A DNA stretch of 64,000 bases from Flexivirga aerilata. GTDB taxonomy: Bacteria > Actinomycetota > Actinomycetes > Actinomycetales > Dermatophilaceae. The notes under the pieces are model-generated. The model worked only from the letters and a program-made list of their open reading frames with translations, was not told where the DNA came from and searched no databases. Positions within the stretch are counted from its first letter, which is position 1; each line of letters starts with the position of its first letter. The stretch is from positions 1,984,001 to 2,048,000 of the forward strand of contig NZ_JABENB010000001.1 of assembly GCF_013002715.1 (NCBI RefSeq), written 5' to 3'. The translations under genes were made by a program, and so were the position numbers. This document shows positions 16,535 to 25,374 of this stretch, piece after piece.

Positions 16535-17343
16535 ACCGCGATCGGGGCCTTGATCGAGGGCGCCGCGACATAGCCGTCGAGGGTGATGTCGGGCAGGTCG
16601 AAGGCGTCGATCTCGCGGATCTGCGGGTTGAGGCGCAGGGTCGGCAGCGGGCCGGGCTCGCGGGTCAGCTGCAGCCGCGCCTGGTCGAGATGGTTGGTGT
16701 AGAGGTGTGCGTCGCCGAGGGTGTGCACGAACTCGCCGGGCACCAGGTCGGTCACCTGCGCGACCATCGCGGTGAGCAGGGCGTATGACGCAATGTTGAA
16801 CGGCACCCCCAGGAAGACGTCGGCCGACCGCTGGTAGAGCTGGCAGGACAGGCTGCGGCGTCCGTCGGGGCCGGGTGCGCCGACATAGAACTGGAACATC
16901 GTGTGGCAGGGCGGCAGCGCCATGTCGTCGACGTCGGCGACGTTCCAGGCCGAGACGATGTGCCGGCGGGAGTCGGGGTTGGTGCGCAGACCGTCGATGA
17001 GGCGGGCGATCTGGTCGATCGTGCCGCCGTCCGGAGCCGGCCAGGAACGCCACTGGTGTCCGTAGACCGGGCCGAGGTCACCGTGCTCGTCGGCCCACTC
17101 GTCCCAGATCGTGATGCCGCGCTCGTGCAGCCAGGCGACGTTGGTGTCGCCACGCAGGAACCACAGCAGCTCGCCGAAGATCGACTTCAGGTGCAGCTTC
17201 TTGGTGGTCAGCACCGGGAAACCGGCGGTCAGGTCGAACCGCATCTGATGCCCGAAGACCGACAGCGTGCCGGTGCCGGTGCGGTCGTCCTTGCGGGTGC
17301 CGTCGGTGATGACCCGGTCGAGCAGGTCGAGATACTGCTTCAC
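16531..17343 (-). CDS. thyA: thymidylate synthase ThyA
   Basis: 270-aa folate-dependent thymidylate synthase converting dUMP to dTMP and methylene-THF to dihydrofolate, which the downstream DHFR reduces back. The catalytic Cys is in [13 protein letters not shown]. The dUMP phosphate-binding Arg region ([13 protein letters not shown]), the [10 protein letters not shown] segment and the C-terminal APIAV needed for closure are all intact. The GTG start gives the normal N-terminus ([10 protein letters not shown]) and has TAGCGT 8 nt upstream. The operon order is thyA, small ORF, DHFR-Nudix. Confidence 0.96.
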   Translation of the reverse strand: MKQYLDLLDRVITDGTRKDDRTGTGTLSVFGHQMRFDLTAGFPVLTTKKLHLKSIFGELLWFLRGDTNVAWLHERGITIWDEWADEHGDLGPVYGHQWRSWPAPDGGTIDQIARLIDGLRTNPDSRRHIVSAWNVADVDDMALPPCHTMFQFYVGAPGPDGRRSLSCQLYQRSADVFLGVPFNIASYALLTAMVAQVTDLVPGEFVHTLGDAHLYTNHLDQARLQLTREPGPLPTLRLNPQIREIDAFDLPDITLDGYVAAPSIKAPIAV

Positions 17344-17351
17344 GAGGTATG

Positions 17352-17357
17352 ACGCTA
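17352..17357 (-). promoter_or_regulatory. -10 box of leaderless thyA
   Basis: TAGCGT on the minus strand, 8 nt before the GTG at 17343, with no Shine-Dalgarno between. Confidence 0.45.
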
Positions 17358-17495
17358 GCAGCGGACCCCGACAGCCCCTCGCCGTTGTCCGGCTCGTCCG
17401 GCTCGTCGGGCTCGTCCGCTCGCGCTGGTCGCCCGGCTCGCCCCCCGTACGGCTCGGCGGGCGCGCTCAACAGGCGCGTCACGAAAAGCTTGCCA

Positions 17496-17511
17496 TGTGA
17501 CCTATATCACA
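17496..17511. promoter_or_regulatory. CRP/GlxR-type cAMP receptor protein site
   Basis: TGTGACCTATATCACA fits TGTGA-N6-TCACA exactly and also the corynebacterial GlxR form TGTGANNTANNTCACA. It lies about 150 bp upstream of the thyA start and about 320 bp upstream of the sugar-binding lipoprotein gene, whose promoter it most likely controls. It is followed by an A/T-rich stretch (to 17530) that could hold the promoter. Confidence 0.7.
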
Positions 17512-17556
17512 CAAACTAGTTGTAACGTCCACGATGTGCGGAGCGATGTACCCGGT

Positions 17557-17600
17557 GATCGCGTCGCCACCCGGACCCCCGAGCGGGTGGCGACGCGATC
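17557..17600 (+). terminator. perfect 17-bp hairpin in the leader of the sugar ABC operon
   Basis: Arms at 17557-17573 and 17584-17600 pair without mismatch around a 10-nt loop, followed by TTCATGTTTC. If transcription starts near the CRP-type site, this hairpin lies in the 5' leader, 145 nt before the upstream ORF. It could terminate (giving an RNA of under 100 nt), attenuate, or stabilise the mRNA. The following U-tract is weak, so strict Rho-independent termination is uncertain. Confidence 0.5.
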
Positions 17601-17745
17601 TTCATGTTTCGGCTTCCTCCGGTCTGCGGGCCACATCTTCCGGTCACTCCTCACGCCCCGCGGCCGCGGCGGATCGACGGCTTTCTGCCCGCCCCTCGGC
17701 CGGGCCGACCCCGATCGGCGGCCGCCGGGCGGCATACTCGTCGCG

Positions 17746-17817
17746 ATGACCACCGACCTGCCGATCGTTCCGATCATTGCGCGACGCGGCGGCCTCCCAC
17801 CGAGGACCGCCCGATGA
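17746..17817 (+). CDS. 23-aa upstream ORF coupled to the sugar-binding lipoprotein
   Basis: ATG 17746 to TGA 17817; the stop overlaps the lipoprotein ATG (17814) as ATGA. A CATACT box (17733-17738) 7 nt before the ATG resembles a -10 element, so the ORF may be leaderless and may bring ribosomes to the lipoprotein start. The peptide is unremarkable, with one hydrophobic Ile/Val/Pro stretch and an Arg-rich end. The rest of the interval 17344-17745 holds the CRP-type site and the hairpin, with nothing else recognised. Confidence 0.35.
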   Translation: MTTDLPIVPIIARRGGLPPRTAR

Positions 17818-18791
17818 AGCGCTGCATCCTCGCCCTTCTCGCCTTCGCGGCCGCGCTCGTCGTTGTTGCCGGCTGCTCGTTGCCGCAGAGCCAGGAGAAC
17901 GTCAAGGCCAGTTCGAAGTTGCTCACGCCCGATCAGGTGAAGATCGCCGTGGTGACGCACGCGGCACCGGGCGACCAGTTCTGGGACTTCGTGCGGTCCG
18001 GCGTCGACCAGGCCGCCAAGGACGACGGCGTCCAGGTCGACTACAACTCCAGCCCCGAGCCGGCGCAGCAGTCGACGCTGATCGACAACGCGGTCGCCTC
18101 CGGCGCCAACGGCATCATCGTCTCGATGGCCAACCCGGATGCACTGCGGGCCGCGATCCGCCGGGCCGTCTCCAAGGGCATCCCGGTCGTCACGATCAAC
18201 TCCGGCATCGACGACTGGAAGGCGTTCGGCGCGTTCACCCACATCGGGCAGTCGGAGTCGATCGCCGGCACGGCCGCGGGGGAGCAGCTGTCCAAGAACG
18301 GCGCGAAGAAGGCGATCTGCGTCATCCACGAGGCCGGCAACATCGGCCTGGAGCAGCGGTGCGCCGCTGCGAAGAAGGCCTTCAAGGGGACGATGACCAA
18401 CCTGCAGGTCAACGGCACCGACACCAACGGCACCGCGGCATCGATCACCTCCAAGCTGCGCGCCGACAAGAGCATCGACGCGGTGCTCGCGCTGCAGGGC
18501 CAGGTCGCGACCCTGGCCGTGGGCGCGAAGGGTTCGGCCGGCAGCAAGGCGCAGATCGCGACGTTCGACGTCGACCAGAACGTCCTGTCGGCGATCCTCG
18601 GCGGCCGGCTCGCCTTCGCGATCGACCAGCAGCCCTACGCCCAGGGTTACGAAGGCGTCGCCGCGATGGTGCTCAAGCTGACCCGCGGCATCACGCTCGG
18701 CGGCGGTCAGCCGATCTACACCGGCCCGACGATCGTGGACAAGTCCAACGCCCAGGTGACCCTGGACGCGCTGAAGGGAGAAGTGGGATGA
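17814..18791 (+). CDS. sugar ABC transporter substrate-binding lipoprotein
   Basis: 325-aa periplasmic-binding-protein-1 type receptor, ribose/xylose-binding class. A signal peptide (KR then a hydrophobic core) ends in the lipobox VVAGC, so it is anchored outside the membrane at Cys22. The fold shows the typical opening [20 protein letters not shown] and [13 protein letters not shown], and ends with [15 protein letters not shown]. The ligand is probably a sugar or polyol, not identified. GAGGA at 17802-17806 is a fair ribosome site and the start also overlaps the upstream ORF. It is the first structural gene of a three-gene transporter operon joined by 4-bp overlaps. Confidence 0.88.
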   Translation: MKRCILALLAFAAALVVVAGCSLPQSQENVKASSKLLTPDQVKIAVVTHAAPGDQFWDFVRSGVDQAAKDDGVQVDYNSSPEPAQQSTLIDNAVASGANGIIVSMANPDALRAAIRRAVSKGIPVVTINSGIDDWKAFGAFTHIGQSESIAGTAAGEQLSKNGAKKAICVIHEAGNIGLEQRCAAAKKAFKGTMTNLQVNGTDTNGTAASITSKLRADKSIDAVLALQGQVATLAVGAKGSAGSKAQIATFDVDQNVLSAILGGRLAFAIDQQPYAQGYEGVAAMVLKLTRGITLGGGQPIYTGPTIVDKSNAQVTLDALKGEVG

Positions 18792-19867
18792 CCCAGGTGC
18801 CCGCCACCCCGGGCCAGGCCCCAGACCGTATGCCGGAGCACCCGCCCCAGGCCGACGAACGCGTGAGCAGCACCGGCACGCTGGCCCGCCTGCTCAAGCG
18901 CCCCGAGATGGGCGCCGTGCTCGCGGCGGTCGTCGTACTCGTCTTCTTCTCCGTCACCACCGACGCGTTCTTCACCGCCAGCGGTGCGAGCACCTGGATC
19001 GAGCAGTCCTCGACGATCGGCATCATGGCGGTCGCGGTCGCGCTGCTGATGATCGGCGGCGAGTTCGACCTGTCCGCCGGTGTCATGACCGGCTTCTCCG
19101 CGCTCACCGTCGGCGTGCTCACCACCCACTGGGGCTGGAACGCGTGGCCGGCGATCGTCGTGTCGCTGCTGCTGTGCGCGGGGATCGGCGCGCTCAACGG
19201 ATTCCTGGTGCTGAAGACCGGCCTGCCGAGCTTCATCGTCACCCTCGCCACCTTCTTCGTGCTGCAGGGCATCGACCTGGCGTTGGTGAAGCTGGTGATC
19301 GGGCAGGTCTCGATCCAGGGCTTCAACGGTCTGCCCGGGCAGCGCAGCGCGAGCTGGTTGTTCACGTCCTACGTGTCGATCGGCAACCTCACCCTCTGGT
19401 CGAGCTTCTGGTGGTGGCTGGCGGTGACGGCGGCCGCGACGTTCGTGCTGCTGCGCACCTCGGTCGGCAACTGGATCTTCGCGGTCGGGGGCGCGGTCAC
19501 CTCCGCGCGGCAGGTCGGGGTGCCGGTCTTCCGCACCAAGATCGCGCTCTTCATGGGCACCGCGATCTGCGGCTGGCTGGTCGGCATGCTCAATCTGTTC
19601 CGCTACAACACCGCGCAGAGCTCGGACGGCGTGGGCCTGGAGTTCATCTTCATCATTTGCGCGGTCGTCGGCGGGTGCGTGATGACCGGCGGTTACGGGT
19701 CTGCGGTCGGCGCGGCATTCGGTGCGCTGATCTACGGCATGGTCAACCAGGGCATCCCCTACGAGGGCTGGGACAGCAACTGGCTCTACGCGTTCCTCGG
19801 GGTGATGCTGCTCGCGGCGGTGCTGCTGAACAACTGGGTGAAGACGCGAGCGGAGAATGCGACATGA
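18788..19867 (+). CDS. sugar ABC transporter permease (RbsC-like)
   Basis: 359-aa inner-membrane permease of the BPD_transp_2 family. A 45-residue hydrophilic N-terminus is followed by about nine to ten hydrophobic segments. GGEFDLSAG and the late [22 protein letters not shown] match conserved loops of ribose/xylose permeases. The start overlaps the lipoprotein stop (ATGA at 18788-18791) and its own stop overlaps the ATPase frame. It forms the membrane channel with the ATPase encoded next. Confidence 0.9.
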   Translation: MTQVPATPGQAPDRMPEHPPQADERVSSTGTLARLLKRPEMGAVLAAVVVLVFFSVTTDAFFTASGASTWIEQSSTIGIMAVAVALLMIGGEFDLSAGVMTGFSALTVGVLTTHWGWNAWPAIVVSLLLCAGIGALNGFLVLKTGLPSFIVTLATFFVLQGIDLALVKLVIGQVSIQGFNGLPGQRSASWLFTSYVSIGNLTLWSSFWWWLAVTAAATFVLLRTSVGNWIFAVGGAVTSARQVGVPVFRTKIALFMGTAICGWLVGMLNLFRYNTAQSSDGVGLEFIFIICAVVGGCVMTGGYGSAVGAAFGALIYGMVNQGIPYEGWDSNWLYAFLGVMLLAAVLLNNWVKTRAENAT

Positions 19868-19941
19868 GCGCCGACCGAGCCGAGGACACGAGCGAGGGAC
19901 GAGCGAGGCCCGCAGGCGAGGGCAGAGGCGCGACAGAAAAC
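19864..19941 (+). repeat. 78-bp start-codon junction cassette, dispersed copy
   Basis: Runs from the ATG overlapping the permease stop to just before the second in-frame ATG (19942). It encodes 26 residues of the type [20 protein letters not shown] and is roughly 84 % identical to the copies before kdpB (39920-40162), including the stretch CGAGCGAGGCCCGCAG. It adds a charged N-terminus to the ATPase that homologues would not need. Confidence 0.8.
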
Positions 19942-20802
19942 ATGAGCGGTGCTTTTAAAGACGTGGCCGGAGAGCCGCTGGTCGAGGTGCGGGGCATCGG
20001 CAAGCGCTACGGCAACATCATCGCGCTGCACGACGTGTCGACCACGGTGGGGGCCGGTGAGGTCACCTGCGTGCTCGGCGACAACGGCGCCGGCAAGTCG
20101 ACCTTCATCAAGATCCTCGCCGGTGCGCATGACTACACCGAGGGCGAACTCCTCGTCGACGGCAAGCCGACCCACTTCGCCAGCCCTCGGCAGGCGCTGG
20201 ACGCCGGCATCGCGACCGTCTACCAGGACCTCGCGGTGGTGCCGCTCATGCCGGTATGGCGCAACTTCTTCCTCGGCAGCGAGGCGACCAAGGACGTCGG
20301 CCCGGTCAAGCGGCTGGACGTGAAGTTCATGAAGGAGACCACCAAGGCCGAGCTGGCCGCGATGGGCATCGACCTGCGTGACGTCGACCAGGCGATCGGC
20401 ACGCTGTCCGGCGGTGAGCGGCAGTGCGTCGCGATCGCGCGGGCGGTCTACTTCGGGGCCAGGGTGCTGATCCTGGACGAGCCGACCGCGGCGCTCGGGG
20501 TGAAGCAGTCGGGCGTGGTGCTCCGTTACATCGCCAAGGCGCGCGAGCGGGGCCTCGGCGTCGTCTTCATCACCCACAACCCGCACCACGCGCACCCGGT
20601 CGGCGACCGGTTCGTGTTGCTGCGGCGGGGCCGCAGCATGGGCGACTTCACCAAGGACGAGGTCAGTCTCGCCGAGCTCACCGACATGATGGCGGGCGGC
20701 GCGGAGCTCGAGTCGCTCGCGCACGAACTCGGTCAGACGATGGGTGACGACTCGCAGGTGGCGACTTCGCTGCGGGCGTCCGCGGGCAAGCCGCACCGCT
20801 GA
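19864..20802 (+). CDS. sugar ABC transporter ATP-binding protein, single nucleotide-binding domain
   Basis: 312-aa ATPase energising the preceding permease. Walker A is GDNGAGKST, the signature is LSGGERQ, Walker B is [12 protein letters not shown], and the H-loop is VFITHNPHH. RbsA/XylG proteins usually carry two ATPase domains (about 500 aa); here there is one, as in FrcA-type systems. Residues 1-26 are the repeated junction cassette; the native start is probably the ATG at 19942, giving 286 aa. Either start is possible: the first overlaps the permease stop (ATGA), and the second follows a purine-rich AGAGG stretch inside the cassette. Confidence 0.88.
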   Translation: MSADRAEDTSEGRARPAGEGRGATENMSGAFKDVAGEPLVEVRGIGKRYGNIIALHDVSTTVGAGEVTCVLGDNGAGKSTFIKILAGAHDYTEGELLVDGKPTHFASPRQALDAGIATVYQDLAVVPLMPVWRNFFLGSEATKDVGPVKRLDVKFMKETTKAELAAMGIDLRDVDQAIGTLSGGERQCVAIARAVYFGARVLILDEPTAALGVKQSGVVLRYIAKARERGLGVVFITHNPHHAHPVGDRFVLLRRGRSMGDFTKDEVSLAELTDMMAGGAELESLAHELGQTMGDDSQVATSLRASAGKPHR

Positions 20803-20957
20803 GCCGCAGTCCGCGCCGCCCCGCGCATCCCTTCGCAGAACCCGCATGCGCGCATCACCCGCACGTGCGTAACCCGCACACGCGCGCATACCCGCGTACC
20901 CACATCCCGGTCGCACGATCGGCTGACGCGGCGCCGCGGTGGTGGCAGGCTGCAGGT

Positions 20958-21461
20958 ATGGCGCAGCACACCGGGATCCGGGTCAAGTCGATGGCGATCC
21001 TGCTGAGCCTGGACGGCGGCCGGCAGGCGGTCTCCCGGCTCGGCCCGACGGCCGAGCACCCGCGCGGCTTCCACCGCCTGCTCGGCGGCTCGGTCGAGCA
21101 CGGCGAGCGGGCCGCGGACGCGCTCGCCCGCGAGCTGCGCAAGGAGCTCGGCGCGGATGTCGTCGAGGCCCACCTGGTCGAGGTGGTCGAGAACATCTTC
21201 ACGATGGACGGCGAGCCCGGGCACGAGGTCGTCTTCGTCTACGCGACCCGGCTGGCCGACGCCGGCGTCATACCGCAGGACGGTGGGACGTTCACCGACG
21301 GCGACGCCCCGCTGCAGGTCGTATGGCGGCAGCTGTCCGACACCGGCGAGGTCCCGCTCTTCCCGGTCGACGCCGTCGAACTCGCGCGGGTCTGCGCGGC
21401 CAACGCGGCGCAACTGTTCGCAGCGTCTGCCCCCGGCCCCGGCGAAACACCCCGCCGATAG
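20958..21461 (+). CDS. Nudix hydrolase-like protein
   Basis: 167-aa protein with a Nudix-type layout: a G-rich turn (LLGGSVEHGERAADALAREL) followed by RKELGAD. The box departs from the consensus REUXEEXGU at the last acidic positions, so catalytic competence is not certain. The ATG at 20958 is used; the longer frame starts in a repetitive intergenic stretch (CCCGCA/CGCGCA runs, 20840-20905) with no coding signal. It sits between the transporter operon and dapA, whose -10 box overlaps its last codons. Substrate unknown. Confidence 0.65.
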   Translation: MAQHTGIRVKSMAILLSLDGGRQAVSRLGPTAEHPRGFHRLLGGSVEHGERAADALARELRKELGADVVEAHLVEVVENIFTMDGEPGHEVVFVYATRLADAGVIPQDGGTFTDGDAPLQVVWRQLSDTGEVPLFPVDAVELARVCAANAAQLFAASAPGPGETPRR

Positions 21462-21464
21462 CCT
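21459..21464 (+). promoter_or_regulatory. -10 box of leaderless dapA
   Basis: TAGCCT overlaps the stop of the Nudix-like gene and stands 7 nt before the dapA ATG at 21472. No Shine-Dalgarno is present. Confidence 0.5.
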
Positions 21465-21471
21465 TGGCCCC

Positions 21472-22359
21472 ATGACGACGACGCCCTTCGGCCGGATGGT
21501 CACCGCGATGGTGACGCCCATGCACGACGACGGAACACTCGACCTGGACGGTGCGCAGAAGCTGGCGTCATACCTGGTCGACCGGGGCAACGACGGGTTG
21601 GTCGTCAACGGCACGACCGGTGAGTCCGCGACGACCACCGACGAGGAGAACGTCGACCTGGTCCGCGCCGTCGTCGAGGCGGTCGGAGACCGGGCCCGCA
21701 TCACCGCGGGCGTCGGCACCAACGACACCGCCCACTCGGTCGCGGCGGCCCGCAACCTTGCCGCCGCCGGCGCGCACGCGGCGCTGATCGTCACGCCCTA
21801 CTACAACAAGCCGCCGCAGGCGGGCATCGTCGAGCACTTCAGGGCGGTCGCCGGCGCGACCGACCTGCCGGCGATGGCCTACGACATCCCCGGCCGCACC
21901 GGTATGGCGCTGACGTCCGACACCATCCGCGCGCTCGCCGACGTGCCCAACATCGCGGCGCTCAAGGACGCCAAGGGCGACCTGGCCGCGGGCGTCCAGT
22001 TGATGGCGGAGACCGGGCTCGCCTGGTATTCCGGCGACGACGCGCTCAACCTGCCGTGGCTCGCGCTCGGTGCGACCGGCATGGTCAGCACCGTCGGCAA
22101 CGTCGACGCCGCCCGGCTCGCGGCGCTGATCGCCGCCGTCGACGCGGGCGACCTGGCGAAGGCACGCACCCTCAACGACGAGCTCGCGCCGCTCATCGCC
22201 GCCGTCATGAACGTCACGCAGGGCTGCATCCAGGCCAAGGCCGCGCTGCACCTGCTCGGCGTCATCGACTCCGACTTCTGCCGGCTGCCACTGCTGCCGG
22301 CCCCCGAAGACCACCGCGCACTGCTGCGCGACACCCTCACCAACCTAGGACTGCTGTGA
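21472..22359 (+). CDS. dapA: 4-hydroxy-tetrahydrodipicolinate synthase DapA
   Basis: 295-aa aldolase-type enzyme condensing pyruvate with aspartate semialdehyde, the step before DapB in lysine and diaminopimelate synthesis. GTTGES binds pyruvate, the catalytic Tyr is in TPYYNKPPQ, and the Schiff-base Lys is in IAALKDAKGD. The length is normal. The start follows a leaderless -10 box. The rnj gene overlaps its stop as GTGA, so the two are co-translated; dapA-rnj pairing is widespread in actinobacteria. Confidence 0.96.
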   Translation: MTTTPFGRMVTAMVTPMHDDGTLDLDGAQKLASYLVDRGNDGLVVNGTTGESATTTDEENVDLVRAVVEAVGDRARITAGVGTNDTAHSVAAARNLAAAGAHAALIVTPYYNKPPQAGIVEHFRAVAGATDLPAMAYDIPGRTGMALTSDTIRALADVPNIAALKDAKGDLAAGVQLMAETGLAWYSGDDALNLPWLALGATGMVSTVGNVDAARLAALIAAVDAGDLAKARTLNDELAPLIAAVMNVTQGCIQAKAALHLLGVIDSDFCRLPLLPAPEDHRALLRDTLTNLGLL

Positions 22360-24041
22360 GTCATCCCCACCCCGAGCTCGAACTGCCGCCCCCACTGACG
22401 AAGGGCGGCGTTCGCGTCGTGCCGCTCGGCGGGCTGGGCGAGGTCGGCCGCAACATGACCGTCGTGGAGTACGACGGCAAGCTGCTCATCGTCGACTGCG
22501 GGGTGCTGTTCCCCGAGGACCACCCGGGCGTCGACCTGATCCTGCCGGACTTCGAGTACATCCGGGACCGGCTCGACGACATCGTCGCGATCGTGCTCAC
22601 CCACGGCCACGAGGACCACATCGGCGCCGTGCCCTACCTGCTGCGGCTGAAGCCCGACATCCCGCTCGTCGGGTCGACGCTCACGCTGGCGCTGGTCGAG
22701 GCCAAGCTGAAGGAGCACCGGATCACGCCATACACGATGGCGGTGAAGGAGGGGCAGAGCGAGCAGCTCGGCCCGTTCGATGCCGAGTTCATCGCGGTCA
22801 ACCACTCCATCCCGGACGCGCTCGCGGTCTTCGTGCGCACCCCCGGCGGCAACCTGCTGATCACCGGCGACTTCAAGATGGACCAGTTGCCGCTGGACGG
22901 CCGCATCACCGACCTGCGGGCGTTCGCCAAGGCGGGGGAGGAGGGTGTCGATCTCTTCCTGACCGACTCCACCAACGCCGAGGTGCCCGGTTTCACCACT
23001 CCGGAGCGCGACATCACGCCGGCGATCGAGCGGGTCTTCGACACCGCCGAGCGGCGCATCATCGTGGCCTGCTTCTCCTCCCACGTGCACCGCGTGCAGC
23101 AGGTGCTGGACGCCGCGCAGGCGCACGGCCGCAAGGTCGCGTTCGTCGGCCGGTCGATGGTGCGCAACATGGGGATCGCGTCCGACCTCGGCTACCTGCA
23201 CGTGCCCGACGGCGTGCTGGTCGACCTCAAGAAGATCGACCAACTGCCGGACGACAAGGTCGTGCTGATCTCGACCGGCTCGCAGGGCGAGCCGATGGCT
23301 GCGCTCTCCCGGATGGCCAACGGCGACCACAACCTGATCGACATCGGGCCGGGGGACACCGTGCTGATGGCCTCGTCGCTCATCCCCGGCAACGAGAACG
23401 CCGTCTACCGGGTGATCAACGGCCTGATGCGGCGCGGCGCGAAGGTGGTGCACAAGGGCAACGCGCTGGTGCACGTCTCCGGTCACGCCAGCGCCGGCGA
23501 GCTGCTCTACTGCTACAACATCGTCAAACCGAAGAACGTCATGCCGATCCACGGCGAGTGGCGTCACCTGGTCGCCAACGGCGACCTCGCCAAGGCCACC
23601 GGCGTGCGGGACGACCAGGTGCTGCTCGCCGAGGACGGCGTCGTGGTCGACCTGGTCGACGGCAAGGCGTCGATCGTCGGCGCGGTGCCCTGCGGCTACG
23701 TGTATGTCGACGGCTCCCTCGTCGGCACCACCGACGAGACGATGCTGAAGGACCGGCGCATCCTGCGCGACGAGGGTTTCGTCACGATCATCGTGGTGCG
23801 CGACGCCGCCACCGGCAAGATCGCCGCCGGGCCGGAGATCCAGACCCGCGGCTTCGCCGAGGACGCGGCCGTCTTCGACAAGGTGCTGCCCAAGGTCGAG
23901 GAGGCCCTCGAGGAGGCGCGCGCCAAGGGCGTCACCGACACCTACCAGCTGCAGCAGGTGATCCGCCGCGCGGTCGGCGGGTTCGTCGGCGGCAAGCTGC
24001 GGCGCCGGCCGATGATCATCCCCATCGTCATCGATGCCTGA
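22356..24041 (+). CDS. rnj: ribonuclease J
   Basis: 561-aa metallo-beta-lactamase/beta-CASP ribonuclease, an RNA-degrading exo/endonuclease. The zinc motif is HGHEDHIG; further ligand motifs include TGDFKMDQ, and the beta-CASP region and the late HVSGHAS/PIHGEWRHL motifs are present. The size matches actinobacterial RNase J. The GTG at 22356 overlaps the dapA stop; the first residues (SHPHPELELPPPL) match family N-termini. A strong terminator follows the stop at 24075-24108. Confidence 0.96.
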   Translation: MSHPHPELELPPPLTKGGVRVVPLGGLGEVGRNMTVVEYDGKLLIVDCGVLFPEDHPGVDLILPDFEYIRDRLDDIVAIVLTHGHEDHIGAVPYLLRLKPDIPLVGSTLTLALVEAKLKEHRITPYTMAVKEGQSEQLGPFDAEFIAVNHSIPDALAVFVRTPGGNLLITGDFKMDQLPLDGRITDLRAFAKAGEEGVDLFLTDSTNAEVPGFTTPERDITPAIERVFDTAERRIIVACFSSHVHRVQQVLDAAQAHGRKVAFVGRSMVRNMGIASDLGYLHVPDGVLVDLKKIDQLPDDKVVLISTGSQGEPMAALSRMANGDHNLIDIGPGDTVLMASSLIPGNENAVYRVINGLMRRGAKVVHKGNALVHVSGHASAGELLYCYNIVKPKNVMPIHGEWRHLVANGDLAKATGVRDDQVLLAEDGVVVDLVDGKASIVGAVPCGYVYVDGSLVGTTDETMLKDRRILRDEGFVTIIVVRDAATGKIAAGPEIQTRGFAEDAAVFDKVLPKVEEALEEARAKGVTDTYQLQQVIRRAVGGFVGGKLRRRPMIIPIVIDA

Positions 24042-24074
24042 CAAATAATCGCGGCTGCCGTCATACGGCATGCG

Positions 24075-24108
24075 AAAGGGCCCCGAGCGAATCCGCTCGG
24101 GGCCCTTT
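24075..24108. terminator. bidirectional intrinsic terminator between rnj and rpf
   Basis: A perfect 15-bp stem (AAAGGGCCCCGAGCG and its complement) around a 4-nt loop. It has A and T runs on the two sides, so it can end transcription from both convergent genes. Confidence 0.9.
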
Positions 24109-24133
24109 CACGCATTTAGCGTGAGCCTGAAGT

Positions 24134-24919
24134 TCAGGCCGGCAGCTGCAGGTGCTGGCCGACGAAGATCAGGTTCGGGTCGTTCACGATGCCCTTGTTG
24201 GCCGCGAACAGAGCCTGCCAACCACCCTTGATCTGGTAGGTCTCGGCGAGCTGGCTCAGCGAGTCGCCGGCCTTCACGGTCAGGGTCTTGCCCGAGAGCG
24301 CAACCTTGGGGGTGGCGGCCTTCGGCGCGACGTAGGTCTTGCGCTCGGTGGAGCGCGAGGTCTGCGGCGCGGTGTAGTTGGACTTCGGCGCAGCCTTCGG
24401 CGCGACGTAAGCCTTCTTCGGCGTGACCTTCGGCGCGACGTAGTTCTTCTTCGGCGTGACCTTCGGCGCGACGTAGGTCTTGCGCTCGGTGGAGCGCGAG
24501 GTCTGCTTCGGAGCCTGGGTCTGGGTCGGCTGCGGCGCGACGACCGGGCTGCCGCCACCACGGGTCAGGCCCGCGCGGACCGAGCACACCGGCCAGGCGC
24601 CGGGACCCTGCGAAGCGAGCACCTTCTCGGCGATCGTGATCTGAGCCGACTTGCTGGCCAGGTTCGCGTTCGGCGCGTAGGCGCCGCCGCCGTAACCGAT
24701 CCAGGTGGAGTGCGTGAACTGCAGACCACCGTAGAAGCCGTTGCCGGTGTTGATCGACCAGTTGCCACCGCTCTCGCAGGCAGCGACGCGGTCCCAGGTC
24801 GAGACCGACGCAGCCTTGGCGGTGCCGGCGTTCGCGAAGCCTGCACCGACGACCGCTGCGCCGGCAACCCCGATGCCGACGATGCGGGTCTTGGTCGAGA
24901 TGTTCGAGCTGAGGTTCAT
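24134..24919 (-). CDS. rpf: resuscitation-promoting factor-like muralytic protein with LysM domain
   Basis: 261-aa secreted cell-wall enzyme. A signal peptide (residues 1-about 38, ending AKA) leads into an Rpf/transglycosylase-like domain (about 40-115): TWDRVAACESGGNW contains the catalytic Glu, and YGGLQFTHSTW and ITIAEKVLASQG follow. A Pro/Lys repeat linker of YVAPKVTPKK units (about 140-205) connects to a C-terminal LysM (LTVKAGDSLSQLAE to FVGQHLQLPA) that binds peptidoglycan. Such proteins cleave peptidoglycan during growth and resuscitation. ATG 24919 has AGGAGAGG 6 nt upstream; an in-frame ATG eight codons earlier lies in the riboswitch. The long leader holds a c-di-AMP riboswitch. 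Confidence 0.93.
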   Translation of the reverse strand: MNLSSNISTKTRIVGIGVAGAAVVGAGFANAGTAKAASVSTWDRVAACESGGNWSINTGNGFYGGLQFTHSTWIGYGGGAYAPNANLASKSAQITIAEKVLASQGPGAWPVCSVRAGLTRGGGSPVVAPQPTQTQAPKQTSRSTERKTYVAPKVTPKKNYVAPKVTPKKAYVAPKAAPKSNYTAPQTSRSTERKTYVAPKAATPKVALSGKTLTVKAGDSLSQLAETYQIKGGWQALFAANKGIVNDPNLIFVGQHLQLPA

Positions 24920-24934
24920 TGATTCCTCTCCTGA

Positions 24935-25065
24935 CGTGCGCATACGGGGTTAGCTGTCGGGTCGGGCTGTCAGGTGCCCGGCAGGTATAAGGCCTGCTTT
25001 CACCCCAGGACCGGCATTCGGCCGAAATTGGGTCCCCCATCCTCGTCGTGCCTCCGGGACCATCC
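24935..25065 (-). ncRNA. c-di-AMP riboswitch (ydaO-yuaA class) upstream of rpf
   Basis: On the minus strand the leader carries, in order, GGATGGGGGACCCAA (near 25030-25045), GGGGTGAAA (near 25000), CCGGGCACCTG (24971-24981) and GACAGCTAACCCCGTATGCG (24939-24958). These match the conserved blocks of the ydaO-yuaA element that controls rpf and other cell-wall hydrolase genes in actinobacteria. Ligand binding is expected to reduce expression. The element ends a few bases before the rpf Shine-Dalgarno. Its 5' boundary is approximate. Confidence 0.88.
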
Positions 25066-25205
25066 CGGATCTTCGGTGACCGCTCGACGAGGCTGTGCGC
25101 AGCGAGTCACAGGCATTAGGGACGGAGTCGCGCCGGGTTGCGCTGCTCCGCTCGGTGGTCCAGGGGATTCCGCCAGGGGGACGGAAGTTGCACCACCGAC
25201 CGACG

Positions 25206-25234
25206 AAGGTACGGGGTTTCGATGCCAAATCCAA
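25206..25234 (-). promoter_or_regulatory. sigma-70-type promoter of rpf
   Basis: -35 TTGGAT (25229-25234) and -10 TACCTT (25206-25211) are separated by 17 bp on the minus strand, upstream of the riboswitch. This gives a leader of about 280 nt. Confidence 0.5.
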
Positions 25235-25374
25235 GTTGAACCGTGACCGTTTCGTGACTTTTGTGTGATTTGTCGGCCATCTCACAGTTTCGGTGCCACT
25301 CCGATCACGCCAGTCACAGGGGTCTCAGGAGTACGGCGGGGCGTCCAGTGTCGGGGGCGTTTCGCCGCATCAGG

